From Dyella marensis (lineage in GTDB: Bacteria > Pseudomonadota > Gammaproteobacteria > Xanthomonadales > Rhodanobacteraceae): 64,000 bases of DNA. Below the pieces are notes generated by a model. The model worked only from the letters and a program-made list of their open reading frames with translations, did not search any database and was not told the origin of the DNA. The DNA is taken from NCBI RefSeq assembly GCF_900112865.1, contig NZ_FONH01000020.1, forward strand, positions 1 to 64,000, written 5' to 3'. The translations under genes and the position numbers were made by a program. Shown here in pieces: positions 41,931 to 50,388 of this stretch (positions within the stretch are counted from its first letter, which is position 1; every line of letters begins with the position of its first letter).

Positions 41931-42123
41931 TCGATGTTTTCCTGGATGTTGCGCTATCCGCATCGTGCGCGTCATGACTTCAAACAAGAAGTAGTGTTCT
42001 GGTTGATTGGCTAGAAACTGGAAGTTGATAATCAGGGCGCACTAAGCTGTGCGGAAAGAAGCATTGCTTGGATTCATCGCGCTCGAATGAGCGGTAGTAC
42101 CGTTCTTGAAGCAGCCCCATGAC

Positions 42124-42145
42124 AAAGGCCCGTGAAGCACGGGCC
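42124..42145 (-). terminator. Terminator of the MoaF-like gene
   Basis: Read on the minus strand, GGCCCGTG-CTT-CACGGGCC is followed by TTTGT. The 8-bp stem lies about 35 bp after the stop of the MoaF-like gene. Confidence 0.6.
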
Positions 42146-42180
42146 AATGTTTCATGCGATTTCGCGGATAACGGGGAAAT

Positions 42181-42525
42181 TCAACGCACGCGAGTCCACG
42201 TTCCCGCAAGCTGGATGAATTTGCCGCCGACCACCGAGCTGGCCATGCAGACACCTTCGTTGTAATCCTCGATGTGGGTGACGAAGTCGTTGGAGTCCGG
42301 CTCGGTCCAGCGGACCAGGTACAGGCCGTCGCGGAGCTTGGCCGTGGTGTAGTCCATGGACTGGGTTCGGCCTTTGATGGCACCTCCCGTCACCAGGAAG
42401 CTGACGCGCGTCGCCGACTCGAAGGTGATCTCCACCGTGAAATGACCCAGTGGGGTATTCGGGCCCAGGTCCGCGAGCCAGGTCTGGCCCACCGAGGGGA
42501 GGACTGCGTTGGTATCGATTGCCAT
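42181..42525 (-). CDS. MoaF-like calycin-fold protein
   Basis: A 114-aa protein with repeated beta strands: FTVEITFESATRVSFLV, TQSMDYTTAKLRDGLYLVRW, then DFVTHIEDYNEGVCMASSV. This is the pattern of MoaF-type small lipocalin-like proteins, which bind small aromatic or similar ligands; no catalytic residues are known. It is followed by its own terminator. It is likely an accessory member of the surrounding redox cluster. Confidence 0.75.
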   Translation of the reverse strand: MAIDTNAVLPSVGQTWLADLGPNTPLGHFTVEITFESATRVSFLVTGGAIKGRTQSMDYTTAKLRDGLYLVRWTEPDSNDFVTHIEDYNEGVCMASSVVGGKFIQLAGTWTRVR

Positions 42526-42617
42526 GATCGTTGGTTCTCTCGTTATGGAAGGTGTGGGTTCTAAGCAGGGCCTATGCAGCCGCCGAGAGGCGGCGCCTGT
42601 TGGGTTCCCCAGCTGAC

Positions 42618-43553
42618 TCAGAACGTCAGGACGATGCGGCCCGGCAAACCGCCGATCTCAAGCAGTCGATGGGCCTCGATTGCCTGCTCGACTGGCAAGG
42701 TCCGGGCGACCCTGAGGGTGAGGCGGCCCTGCTCGGCAAGTTGCCGCAGCTGGTCGAGGGCAACGCGATGACGCGCGTAGTTCGGGACGAAAGTGCGCTC
42801 GGTAACGATGCCGCGTTCCGTGGCGAGGGCTGCACCAGGGGCAGAGGTCGCCACCCGACCGCCGTCGCGCACGGCGCGAGCGACGGATTGGGCGATCCCC
42901 GCAGTGTCGACAAGTCCATCGACACCGTCCGGAACTTCCTTGCGTACAAGTTCCGGAAAACTTTCGCCGCGCGGCAACACGACATCAGCGCCCAGATCGT
43001 TGACCAGTTGGACGTCCTTGAGCGCCGCGTCAGCGATCACCCGGAGGCCATCCGCCTTGGCCAACTGCACGGCATAGCCGCCGACAGCACCTGCCGCGCC
43101 AGTGATCGCCACCGTGGCGCCGACGGGTAGCTCCAGAAGATCCAAAGCCATGCGTGCCGTCAGACCATTCATCGGCAGCGTAGCGGCCTCAATGTCGGTG
43201 GCCCCTACAGGAGCACGAACCACAGACTCTGCAGGGACCACGAGCTGCTCGGCATATGCGCCATGCGTGCCGGACACCACTGCAATGGCAATGACGCGGT
43301 CGCCGATGCGCAGATCGGTGTCGGTGCCTTCGCCGATCTGGTCGACCACACCCGCCGCCTCCATGCCCGGGACATACGGTGGCGCGGCGTCGGAAACGAA
43401 GGCCAGCCCTCGGCGCACCATGGTGTCGACGGGGTTGACGGTAGCGGCGCTCACGCGAATCCGAATCTCGCCCGGACGAGCCTGCGGGGCGGGCAGATCC
43501 AGAAGATGCAGTACTTCAGGCCCACCGAATTGGGTCAGTCCTATCGCTTTCAT
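42618..43553 (-). CDS. NADP-dependent quinone oxidoreductase (zinc-free MDR family)
   Basis: A 311-aa medium-chain reductase with no zinc ligands. The N-terminal GroES-like fold starts MKAIGLTQFGGPEVLHLLD, and the nucleotide-binding segment is AITGAAGAVGGYAVQLAKADG. Members reduce quinones, enones and similar electrophiles with NADPH. The next gene in the same direction after about 92 bp is the MoaF-like gene, and a GNRA-capped hairpin (42579-42594) lies between them. Confidence 0.9.
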   Translation of the reverse strand: MKAIGLTQFGGPEVLHLLDLPAPQARPGEIRIRVSAATVNPVDTMVRRGLAFVSDAAPPYVPGMEAAGVVDQIGEGTDTDLRIGDRVIAIAVVSGTHGAYAEQLVVPAESVVRAPVGATDIEAATLPMNGLTARMALDLLELPVGATVAITGAAGAVGGYAVQLAKADGLRVIADAALKDVQLVNDLGADVVLPRGESFPELVRKEVPDGVDGLVDTAGIAQSVARAVRDGGRVATSAPGAALATERGIVTERTFVPNYARHRVALDQLRQLAEQGRLTLRVARTLPVEQAIEAHRLLEIGGLPGRIVLTF

Positions 43554-43597
43554 GACGACTCCTTAAGTCAGTCCGTTCGCGCGCGCGGATGTCGCAC

Positions 43598-44293
43598 TCA
43601 ACGCAGGGCCTTGAGCACTTCCTTCGCCAGCGGCGCGGAGGAAGCAGGGTTCTGGCCGGTGATCAGGTTGCGGTCGACTACCACGTGCGGGGCAAAAGGC
43701 TCGCCAGCGGTGTAAGTCGCGCCGGCCGCGACCAGGCGATCTTCCAGCAGCCACTTGGCACGATCGGCCAGCCCAGAGAGCTGCTCTTCAGCATTGGACA
43801 GGCTGGTCAGGCGGTAGCCGGCGAACGGAAAGCGCCCGTCCGTATCGATGCTGGCCAGCAGCGCCGCCGGGCCATGGCAAACCAGGGACAGCGGTTTGCC
43901 CGAACGCAGCGCCTGCACCATCAATTGGCCGGCGGCGGCGTCACAGGAAAGGTCTTCCATCGGACCCCAACCGCCAGGGACGAACACGGCTGCATAGTCG
44001 TCGAGCCGAACTTGCTCGATGGACAGCGGATGGGCCAGTTCCGTCGCGTCGTCGAGTGCCTGTTTGCGCTGCTGCGCGCCTTCCGTCCCGCCGTTGTATT
44101 CGGGCGAGAGACTCTGCGCGTCCACCGTCGGTGCGACGCCGCCCGGCGTGGCCGCCACGATCTCATACCCCGCCTCTTTAAATATCTCGTAAGGAGCCAA
44201 GGCTTCCTCAGCCCAGAACCCTGTCGGCTGCTTGCTGCCGTCGGCGAGCGTCCAGTGGTCGGCGGCCGTCAATAGAAAAAGAATCTTGGACAT
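43598..44293 (-). CDS. DJ-1/PfpI superfamily protein (Hsp31/class I amidotransferase-like)
   Basis: A 231-aa protein. The nucleophile elbow is SLVCHGPAALLAS with Cys; the upstream acidic residue lies in FVPGGWGPMEDLS. A typical start is MSKILFLLTAADHWTLADG. Related proteins act as glyoxalase III or deglycases and as chaperones under oxidative or aldehyde stress. The start at 44293 is the first with homologue-like N-terminus; the frame is open upstream. It suits the electrophile-defence character of the cluster. Confidence 0.88.
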   Translation of the reverse strand: MSKILFLLTAADHWTLADGSKQPTGFWAEEALAPYEIFKEAGYEIVAATPGGVAPTVDAQSLSPEYNGGTEGAQQRKQALDDATELAHPLSIEQVRLDDYAAVFVPGGWGPMEDLSCDAAAGQLMVQALRSGKPLSLVCHGPAALLASIDTDGRFPFAGYRLTSLSNAEEQLSGLADRAKWLLEDRLVAAGATYTAGEPFAPHVVVDRNLITGQNPASSAPLAKEVLKALR

Positions 44294-44376
44294 GTGCGGA
44301 GCTCCAAAAGCATGAAGAAAAGGGCGACGTGCAGGCCCCGCGATCGAGGCCTGCGATGTTCCGTTCCGATGAGGGC

Positions 44377-44769
44377 TTAGTTGCCCAGCGCGTGCTGGAC
44401 GATGTGGCTGTCGGCGGCCTGCTTCAGGGCAGCGAGCTTGCCGTCGCGCACCGTCCACAGATGGATGAAGCGGACGTCGGCCTTTTTGCCGTCCTTGGTC
44501 ACACCGTGGTATTCGCCGACCACAAAGACGTGGTTGTCGTCATCGCCGTAGTACTCCTTCGCTTCGCTGCTCCACGAAGCGAACAGCGGCATCACCTGCC
44601 CGAAAAAGTCCTTCATCGTGCTTTCGTAGCCGTGATAGACGCCGCCGTGGGGGAAACCGGGAGAGATATCCCAGACGAGGTCGGCGGCCATGACCTCTCG
44701 CGTAACTTCCGGGGCGGCGCCGGAGTCGTAGAGCCGGCGAGCGAGGGCGATGTTGGCGGTCTTGGACAT
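44377..44769 (-). CDS. SnoaL-like/NTF2-fold protein
   Basis: A 130-aa protein. The cone-fold pattern is ANIALARRLYDSG, VWDISPGFPHGGVYHG, FVVGEYHGVTKDGKKADV and HLWTVRDGKLAALKQAAD. Members are isomerases or hydrolases of small molecules, or ligand-binding proteins; the active residues cannot be fixed. GGAG precedes the ATG. It is the first gene of the minus-strand series and lies just beyond the LysR operator, so it is the likeliest direct target. Confidence 0.85.
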   Translation of the reverse strand: MSKTANIALARRLYDSGAAPEVTREVMAADLVWDISPGFPHGGVYHGYESTMKDFFGQVMPLFASWSSEAKEYYGDDDNHVFVVGEYHGVTKDGKKADVRFIHLWTVRDGKLAALKQAADSHIVQHALGN

Positions 44770-44842
44770 GGGGTTCTCCGTGGTGTCCGTTGCGGGAATG
44801 GCCCGCATCATCCGCCGCGCCAAATTCAACGAGAAGTAATGA

Positions 44843-44867
44843 ATGGGTTGATTAAGAATCAACCCAT
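44843..44867. promoter_or_regulatory. LysR operator candidate, perfect 11-bp inverted repeat
   Basis: ATGGGTTGATT (44843-44853) and AATCAACCCAT (44857-44867) are exact complements around AAG. The palindrome contains a T-N11-A pattern, and lies between the SnoaL-like gene and the divergent lysR. It is likely bound by the LysR protein and covers both promoters. Confidence 0.7.
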
Positions 44868-44920
44868 AGTTGAGAATGTTCCGCGAGCCCAGCCCCTCCA
44901 GCCAGCTAAAGGGAGCAGTC

Positions 44921-45874
44921 ATGGATTCACATCGGGTACGGGCCATCCTGTGCTTCGTGCAGGCGGTCGATACCGGCAGTTTCGCCGCGGCCGGGCGCGC
45001 GCTTGGCGTGACCTCGGCAGCGATCAGCAAGAACGTGGCGACCTTGGAGAAGGCGTTGGGCGTGCGCTTGTTGAACCGCACGACGCGGACCCTTGAGCTC
45101 ACCGAAGAAGGGACCGCGTTTCTTCGGCAGGCGCGGGTGGCTCTTGAAGCGCTGGATGCCGCCGTCGACACGATTGCCATGCAACGTGCGCAAATCAGCG
45201 GGCGCGTTCGCATCTCGACGAGTTCGGCATTCGGGCGCGCGCACCTGATGCCCGTGCTGTCCGGACTCCTGTCCCAACACCCGGGTTTGTCCATCGAGGT
45301 GGATTTCGACGATCGCCTGGTCGATCTCGTGCGTGATCGTTACGACATTGCCCTTAGAGGCGGAAACATTCGCGATTCCGCCTTGATCTCGCGACCGGTC
45401 TGCCGCCTCAACACGCTGCTGGTGGCATCATCGGATTACCTGGCTCGTCACGGCGTACCACACGTACCAAAGGATCTGCATCGGCACAGCTTGATCGCGC
45501 GACATTTTCTTGGCGGCGCAGTAGCGACGTGGAGTTTTCAAGCAAGCGACGGAAGCATCACCACGCTAGACCCGGTGGATACGGCGACGCTGACCTTGTC
45601 TGCGCCGGAAGCGCTGGTCGAAGCGGCGCTCAATGGCATCGGCATTGCGCAGGTCGGCGTGCATCTTGCCCTGGAACATCTGGCAACCGGGAAATTGAAG
45701 ATCGTTCTGCACGGCCGGTATCACCCCGGCACTTACGAGATGGTCATTCAATATCCCCACCGTGTACTGATCGCCCCGCGCGTACGTGTCACGGTGGACT
45801 ACCTGCTCGAGGCGTTCTCGGGAGACGAAAGGTTGCATGTGCCGTTGCAGACGCTGGATGCATACGCGGCGTGA
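44921..45874 (+). CDS. LysR-family transcriptional regulator
   Basis: A 317-aa regulator. The N-terminal helix-turn-helix reads FAAAGRALGVTSAAISKNVAT, followed by LGVRLLNRTTRTLELTEEG, and a substrate-binding domain covers residues about 90-300. The start at 44921 (MDSHRVRAILCFVQAV) follows AAAGGGAG. It is divergent from the redox gene series and next to a strong operator palindrome, so it likely regulates that series and itself. The effector is unknown. Confidence 0.92.
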   Translation: MDSHRVRAILCFVQAVDTGSFAAAGRALGVTSAAISKNVATLEKALGVRLLNRTTRTLELTEEGTAFLRQARVALEALDAAVDTIAMQRAQISGRVRISTSSAFGRAHLMPVLSGLLSQHPGLSIEVDFDDRLVDLVRDRYDIALRGGNIRDSALISRPVCRLNTLLVASSDYLARHGVPHVPKDLHRHSLIARHFLGGAVATWSFQASDGSITTLDPVDTATLTLSAPEALVEAALNGIGIAQVGVHLALEHLATGKLKIVLHGRYHPGTYEMVIQYPHRVLIAPRVRVTVDYLLEAFSGDERLHVPLQTLDAYAA

Positions 45875-45937
45875 GCCGCCGATGCGATGATCAAAAGCCT
45901 TGGCTTGACGCGGCGCATGGCGCGCCGCATCAGACGG

Positions 45938-47161
45938 CTAGTGGCTTCTCACCACTTCGAGGCGAGGCACGGAGACGGCCTTCGTGCGTGCCGCAAAGAT
46001 GGCTGCACCTACAGAGGCAACCAACAGAACGGCACTCGCGCTGAAGGTCGCGCGGTAGCCGCTCGTATCGAACAGGACGCCGCCGACGACCGCACCCAGG
46101 GTGATCGCCAGCTGGATGACGGCCACCATCAGGCCACCGCCAGCCTCCGCATCATGTGGGAGCGTCCGCGCCAACCAGGTCCACCAGGCGACCGGCGCCG
46201 CAGTGCCGACGAAACCCCAGACGCCGAGGAGGATAGCGGTTGCACTCACTGAGTGGCCTGCCATGACCAGCAGCATGGCAATCGCCGCCATCAGCAGCGG
46301 AATGAAAGCCAAGGTGCGGTAGAGCCCGAACTTCAGCACTTCCCCGATCGCACTCGTGCCTAGCAGACCGGTCACGCCGATGACCAGCAGCAGCAGCGAC
46401 AAGGTGGACGCATTAACGTGCGTTGCTGTCTCCAGGAACGGGCGCAGGTAGGTAAACAGCGCGAACTGCCCCATGAAGAACAGGCACACCGCGAGCATGC
46501 CCATCCTCACCTGGCGATGCCCCAGCAGGCGCAGCACGTTGCCGGACCGCGTACGCGGCGCGACGGCCATGGGCGGCAGGCTGAACAGTTTCCAGCCCAG
46601 AGCAATGGCCGTGACCGGAACGACGCAGAAGAACGCCCAGCGCCAGCCCACGAACGCGGCGATATAGCTGCCCAGCGGCGCCGCGATCACGGTCGCCAAG
46701 GCATTTCCGCCGTTGACGACCGCCATCGCGCGCGACACCTGATGCTCAGGCACCAGACGCATGGCCACCGCGGTGGACATCGACCAGAAACCGCCGATGG
46801 CGACGCCGATCAGCGCCCGGCCCAGCATGAACACCACATGGTTCGGCGCGAAAGCGACGATCGTGCCGGAGACCATCATCAGCACGGCCATACCCAGCAA
46901 CAGGATCTTCCGGTCCAGGCGTCCCGCCAGCGCCGAAACGAACAGGCTGGTCAGCACGGCGAAAGCACCGGAGATCGATATGGCCTGACCGGCCTGCCCT
47001 TCGCTGACATGCAAGTCAGCTGCGATCGGCGTGAGCAGACTGACCGGCATGAATTCGGAGGCGACGAGTGCGAAGGCACCCAGTGCGAGTGCGAACACGC
47101 CGCCCCACGCAGCGGTGCCCTGGCGAGTATCGTTGCCGCTCTTTGAGATGTTTGGGTTCAT
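45938..47161 (-). CDS. MFS transporter, DHA1 (AraJ/YdhP-like) family
   Basis: A 407-aa protein with 12 transmembrane helices. The family motifs are LVASEFMPVSLLTPIAADL in TM1 to loop, LAGRLDRKILLLG (motif A) and RALIGVAIGGFWS. Related exporters release sugars, purines or drugs. It lies 34 bp downstream of the second hydrolase gene on the same strand and converges with the first lysR gene. Confidence 0.9.
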   Translation of the reverse strand: MNPNISKSGNDTRQGTAAWGGVFALALGAFALVASEFMPVSLLTPIAADLHVSEGQAGQAISISGAFAVLTSLFVSALAGRLDRKILLLGMAVLMMVSGTIVAFAPNHVVFMLGRALIGVAIGGFWSMSTAVAMRLVPEHQVSRAMAVVNGGNALATVIAAPLGSYIAAFVGWRWAFFCVVPVTAIALGWKLFSLPPMAVAPRTRSGNVLRLLGHRQVRMGMLAVCLFFMGQFALFTYLRPFLETATHVNASTLSLLLLVIGVTGLLGTSAIGEVLKFGLYRTLAFIPLLMAAIAMLLVMAGHSVSATAILLGVWGFVGTAAPVAWWTWLARTLPHDAEAGGGLMVAVIQLAITLGAVVGGVLFDTSGYRATFSASAVLLVASVGAAIFAARTKAVSVPRLEVVRSH

Positions 47162-47195
47162 GACTGTATCGGTAAGTGCGAAAGGTTTTGCGGGT

Positions 47196-48359
47196 TCATT
47201 CGAGATGGCTGCGGAAGAAAGCGGTCAGCTTGTCGAAGGGGATGAGATCAACGCGGTCGTACAGGTCCACATGGCCCGCGCCAGGCACGACGAAAAGCTC
47301 CTTCGGCTGCTTCGCCAGCCGATAAGCGTCCTCGCTGAACTCGCGCGAATGCGCGTTCTCGCCGGTGATGAAAAGCAGCGGCCGCGGCGAGATGGTCTCG
47401 ATGTCGTTGAACGGATAGAAGTTCATGAACTTCACGTTGCTGCTGAGCGTTGGGTGCGTGGTCAGCGCCGGCGAAGAGCCGGGCGGCGTGTATTCGCCGC
47501 GCGGCGTGCGGTAGAAGTCGTAGAACTCGCGCTCGATCGGCGTGGAGTGCTCGTCCAGCTGGTGCACCGTGCCGCTGGTGTAGCGCTTGTCGCCGCCGGC
47601 AAACTCTACGTCGCGTTGCGCCGCTGCGTCCGCGATGATCCGCTTGCGCTGATCGAGGCCCAGGCCGTGCCGGAGTCCGTTGCGATTGGCGGCGCCCATG
47701 TCGTACATGCTGACGGTCGCGATCGCCTTCATGCGTGGATCGATCTTCGCCGCGCTGATGACGAAGCTGCCGCTGCCGCAAATGCCAATGACGCCGATTC
47801 GCTGGCGATCGACGAAGGGCTGCGTATCGAGAAAGTCGACCGCCGCGCTGAAATCCTCGGCGTAGATATCGGGCGATACGGCGTTGCGCGGCTGGCCTTC
47901 GCTTTCGCCCCAGAACGACAGGTCGAGGGACAGCGTTACGAAGCCCTGTTCGGCCATCTTCGTGGCGTAGAGGTTCGCGCTCTGTTCGTTCACCGCGCCC
48001 ATCGGATGGCCGACCACGATGGCGGCATGCTTACGATTGCGGTCCAGGGTCTTCGGCACGAAAAGGTTGCCGGCGACGGTCATCTGATACTGATTCTTGA
48101 ACGTCACCTTCTGGATGACGACGAGGTCGCTCTTGTAGAAGTTGTCGGCGTGGTTGGACATGTCTGCACCTGATGCGGAGAACGGGCCCATGAGCAGGGC
48201 GAATAACGCGATGAGCTTTTTCGCCTGGGGTTCCTTGGGGCGAATGGCCGTGACGGCGCGGGAGCCGCATGGCGATGCGGTTCCCTGGGGCGCTCTTGCC
48301 GAGAGGGCGCGGTAGCGAAGGCCTGCAGGCGTCGCACATGCCGCTTTCATGGAGGGCAT
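47196..48359 (-). CDS. Secreted alpha/beta hydrolase with Cys nucleophile, copy 2
   Basis: Up to 387 aa, closely similar in its mature part to the copy at 40329-41351 (NFYKSDLVVIQKVTFKNQY, SLDLSFWGESEGQPRNAV). The nucleophile elbow is GICGSGS with Cys. The signal-like segment KKLIALFALLMGPFSASG starts at about residue 48, after a stretch with no sensible function. The codon where copy 1 has its ATG is GCG here (48222-48224), with AAGGAA 6 nt before it, so the original start may be lost. It is divergent from a lysR gene and upstream of the MFS gene. Confidence 0.8.
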   Translation of the reverse strand: MPSMKAACATPAGLRYRALSARAPQGTASPCGSRAVTAIRPKEPQAKKLIALFALLMGPFSASGADMSNHADNFYKSDLVVIQKVTFKNQYQMTVAGNLFVPKTLDRNRKHAAIVVGHPMGAVNEQSANLYATKMAEQGFVTLSLDLSFWGESEGQPRNAVSPDIYAEDFSAAVDFLDTQPFVDRQRIGVIGICGSGSFVISAAKIDPRMKAIATVSMYDMGAANRNGLRHGLGLDQRKRIIADAAAQRDVEFAGGDKRYTSGTVHQLDEHSTPIEREFYDFYRTPRGEYTPPGSSPALTTHPTLSSNVKFMNFYPFNDIETISPRPLLFITGENAHSREFSEDAYRLAKQPKELFVVPGAGHVDLYDRVDLIPFDKLTAFFRSHLE

Positions 48360-48444
48360 TCTCGCGGGTGCGTAAGCCCTTGACTATCTAATGAAATCTT
48401 ATGGAGGATATTAGTCAGGCTAATGAATGATCCGGAGCCCCGAC

Positions 48445-49341
48445 GTGGCCAGGCGCAACCTCAACGATCTGCTCGCCTTCGTCACGGTGGCGCGGGAGGG
48501 CAGCTTCACGCGTGCGGCCGCCGTGCTGGGCGTTACCCAGTCGGCGCTCAGCCAGACTATCCGCGCGCTGGAACAGCGCCTCGATATCCGCCTCCTGACG
48601 CGAACCACGCGCAGTGTCGCTCCGACCGAGGCCGGCGAACGCCTGGCGCAGGCCATCGGGCATCGCTTCGAGGAGATCGAGGCGGAACTGGATGCGTTGT
48701 CCGCCATCCGCGGCGAACCGACCGGCACGGTGCGGATTACCTGCGCCGATCATGTGCTGCGCACCACGATCTGGCCCAAGCTGGTGCCTGTGCTGCGGGA
48801 GCATCCCGGCATCAACGTCGAGTTCGATGTGAGCTACGGCCTGCGTGACATCGTCGCGGATCGCTTCGATGCCGGCGTGAGGTTGGGCGAGGCGGTGCAC
48901 AAGGACATGATCGCCATGCCGATCGGACCGAAGGTGCGTATGGCCGCCGTCGCTTCGCCCGCCTACTTTGCCGCGAACCCGCCGCCAAAGACGCCGCGCG
49001 ATCTGCTGCAACACCGTTGCATCAATCAGCGACAAGGCGCCGGCGGCCTCTATGTCTGGGAGTTCGAGCGGAAGGGGCGTGAGCTGGAGGTGCGCGTGGA
49101 AGGCCAGGTAATAGTCAACACCTCGCCTCTTATCGTCGCGGCGGCACTCGATGGGATGGGCATTGCCTTCTTACCCGAAGAGGAATTCGCACCGCATATC
49201 GAGGAAGGACGGCTCGTGCGGGTGCTGCAGGATTGGTGTCCGCCGTTTCCGGGGTTTCACCTCTACTATCCCAGCCGCCGGCATCCGTCACCGGCTTTCT
49301 CGCTGGTGTTGAATGCGTTGCGGTTTCGTGGGGAGGCTTAG
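48445..49341 (+). CDS. LysR-family transcriptional regulator
   Basis: A 298-aa regulator from GTG 48445, which has GGAG 7 nt upstream; ATG 48427 is in frame and possible. The helix-turn-helix is SFTRAAAVLGVTQSALSQT, then LDIRLLTRTTRSVAPTEAG; the effector domain fills the rest. It is divergent from the hydrolase/MFS pair and probably controls it. The roughly 80-bp gap holds a CTAAT-N17-ATTAG dyad (near 48391-48417) that could be its site. Confidence 0.92.
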   Translation: MARRNLNDLLAFVTVAREGSFTRAAAVLGVTQSALSQTIRALEQRLDIRLLTRTTRSVAPTEAGERLAQAIGHRFEEIEAELDALSAIRGEPTGTVRITCADHVLRTTIWPKLVPVLREHPGINVEFDVSYGLRDIVADRFDAGVRLGEAVHKDMIAMPIGPKVRMAAVASPAYFAANPPPKTPRDLLQHRCINQRQGAGGLYVWEFERKGRELEVRVEGQVIVNTSPLIVAAALDGMGIAFLPEEEFAPHIEEGRLVRVLQDWCPPFPGFHLYYPSRRHPSPAFSLVLNALRFRGEA

Positions 49342-49450
49342 AGCCATAGAGGGGTTTGTCGGAGTCTTTAACTACGCGCCCGACACCTATAAGAAATCAC
49401 AGGACCCGTAGTAACCTGCGCCGACGGAGTTTCCCCCGACAAGGACTTTC

Positions 49451-50125
49451 ATGGTCATCCTGTCAGCGATCCTGTATTTCCTTACCTATCACCCCTTCTG
49501 GTCGTGGCCGGTGCTCGTTCTGGTGGGGTGGCTGTTGGCGCGCGTACTGGCGAAATGGCGCAAGAACAATGGCTGGTATGCGCTGCTCCTGGTCTTCTTC
49601 ATCTATGCCCATGTCAATGTTTTCACCGCGCACATCTTCAATGCCTTGTTTCTCGAGGCGTTCGGCGTGGACGGAACGGCGGTCATCACCCACATGGAAG
49701 AAACCAGTTCGACCCTGAATGACCAGAACGTCTGGGATTATGACGCGGTGATGAAAACTGCGGACGGTCGTGACGTGGTGGCGCAGTTCGACACGATGTC
49801 CGCCAGTATCTATCCGATCACCAACGCGATCCTCATACCGCCCCAGGGCGAGACGTTCGCGGTCCGATATATTCCGGGGTTGCCGCGCAATTTCGTCATC
49901 ATGCGAGACCATTCACCCTATGGGGTCAGGTATGTGATCGGCGAGGATCGTGGCCCCGTCGAGAAGGCGGCGGCGCAGTTTGCCGCCAGCCCGGGCAACC
50001 GCGCTTTCATCGCGGAATATCGGGAAGCGCTGACCACGTTCATCGCCAAGCACCACGATGACGCCGACCCCGCCCTGATCGAGAGCTATAAAGATCAGCT
50101 CGACGCGTTGCCGCCGTCGAATTGA
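49451..50125 (+). CDS. Hypothetical membrane protein
   Basis: A 224-aa protein. Two or three transmembrane helices lie in the first 70 residues (AILYFLTYHPFWSWPVLVLV and YALLLVFFIYAHVNVFTAHI). A soluble domain follows with strands such as DYDAVMKTADGRDVVAQFD and GETFAVRYIPG. No family was recognised. The 263 bp before the next gene hold nothing recognisable. Confidence 0.65.
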   Translation: MVILSAILYFLTYHPFWSWPVLVLVGWLLARVLAKWRKNNGWYALLLVFFIYAHVNVFTAHIFNALFLEAFGVDGTAVITHMEETSSTLNDQNVWDYDAVMKTADGRDVVAQFDTMSASIYPITNAILIPPQGETFAVRYIPGLPRNFVIMRDHSPYGVRYVIGEDRGPVEKAAAQFAASPGNRAFIAEYREALTTFIAKHHDDADPALIESYKDQLDALPPSN

Positions 50126-50388
50126 AGCGCCGACCGCCGTTCCGAACCTGGTTGACGTCGATCGCCTCACCGCAGGCACGCGTTTCGGCGATAGGGGCAG
50201 GCTTATAGCCTGGGCGCCCTGCGGCCAGGCCCCGTATATGGAAGCGCAGAGCGTTCAGACAGCCACCGCCGCGATAGGCAGCCATGAAGCGGCCACGTGG
50301 CAAATCGATCCCTGATAATGATCGGCACTGCCAGCATGGTTGCCGGCAGGCTTCAGCCCCCACCCGCATACCACCCAAGGAGTTATCC

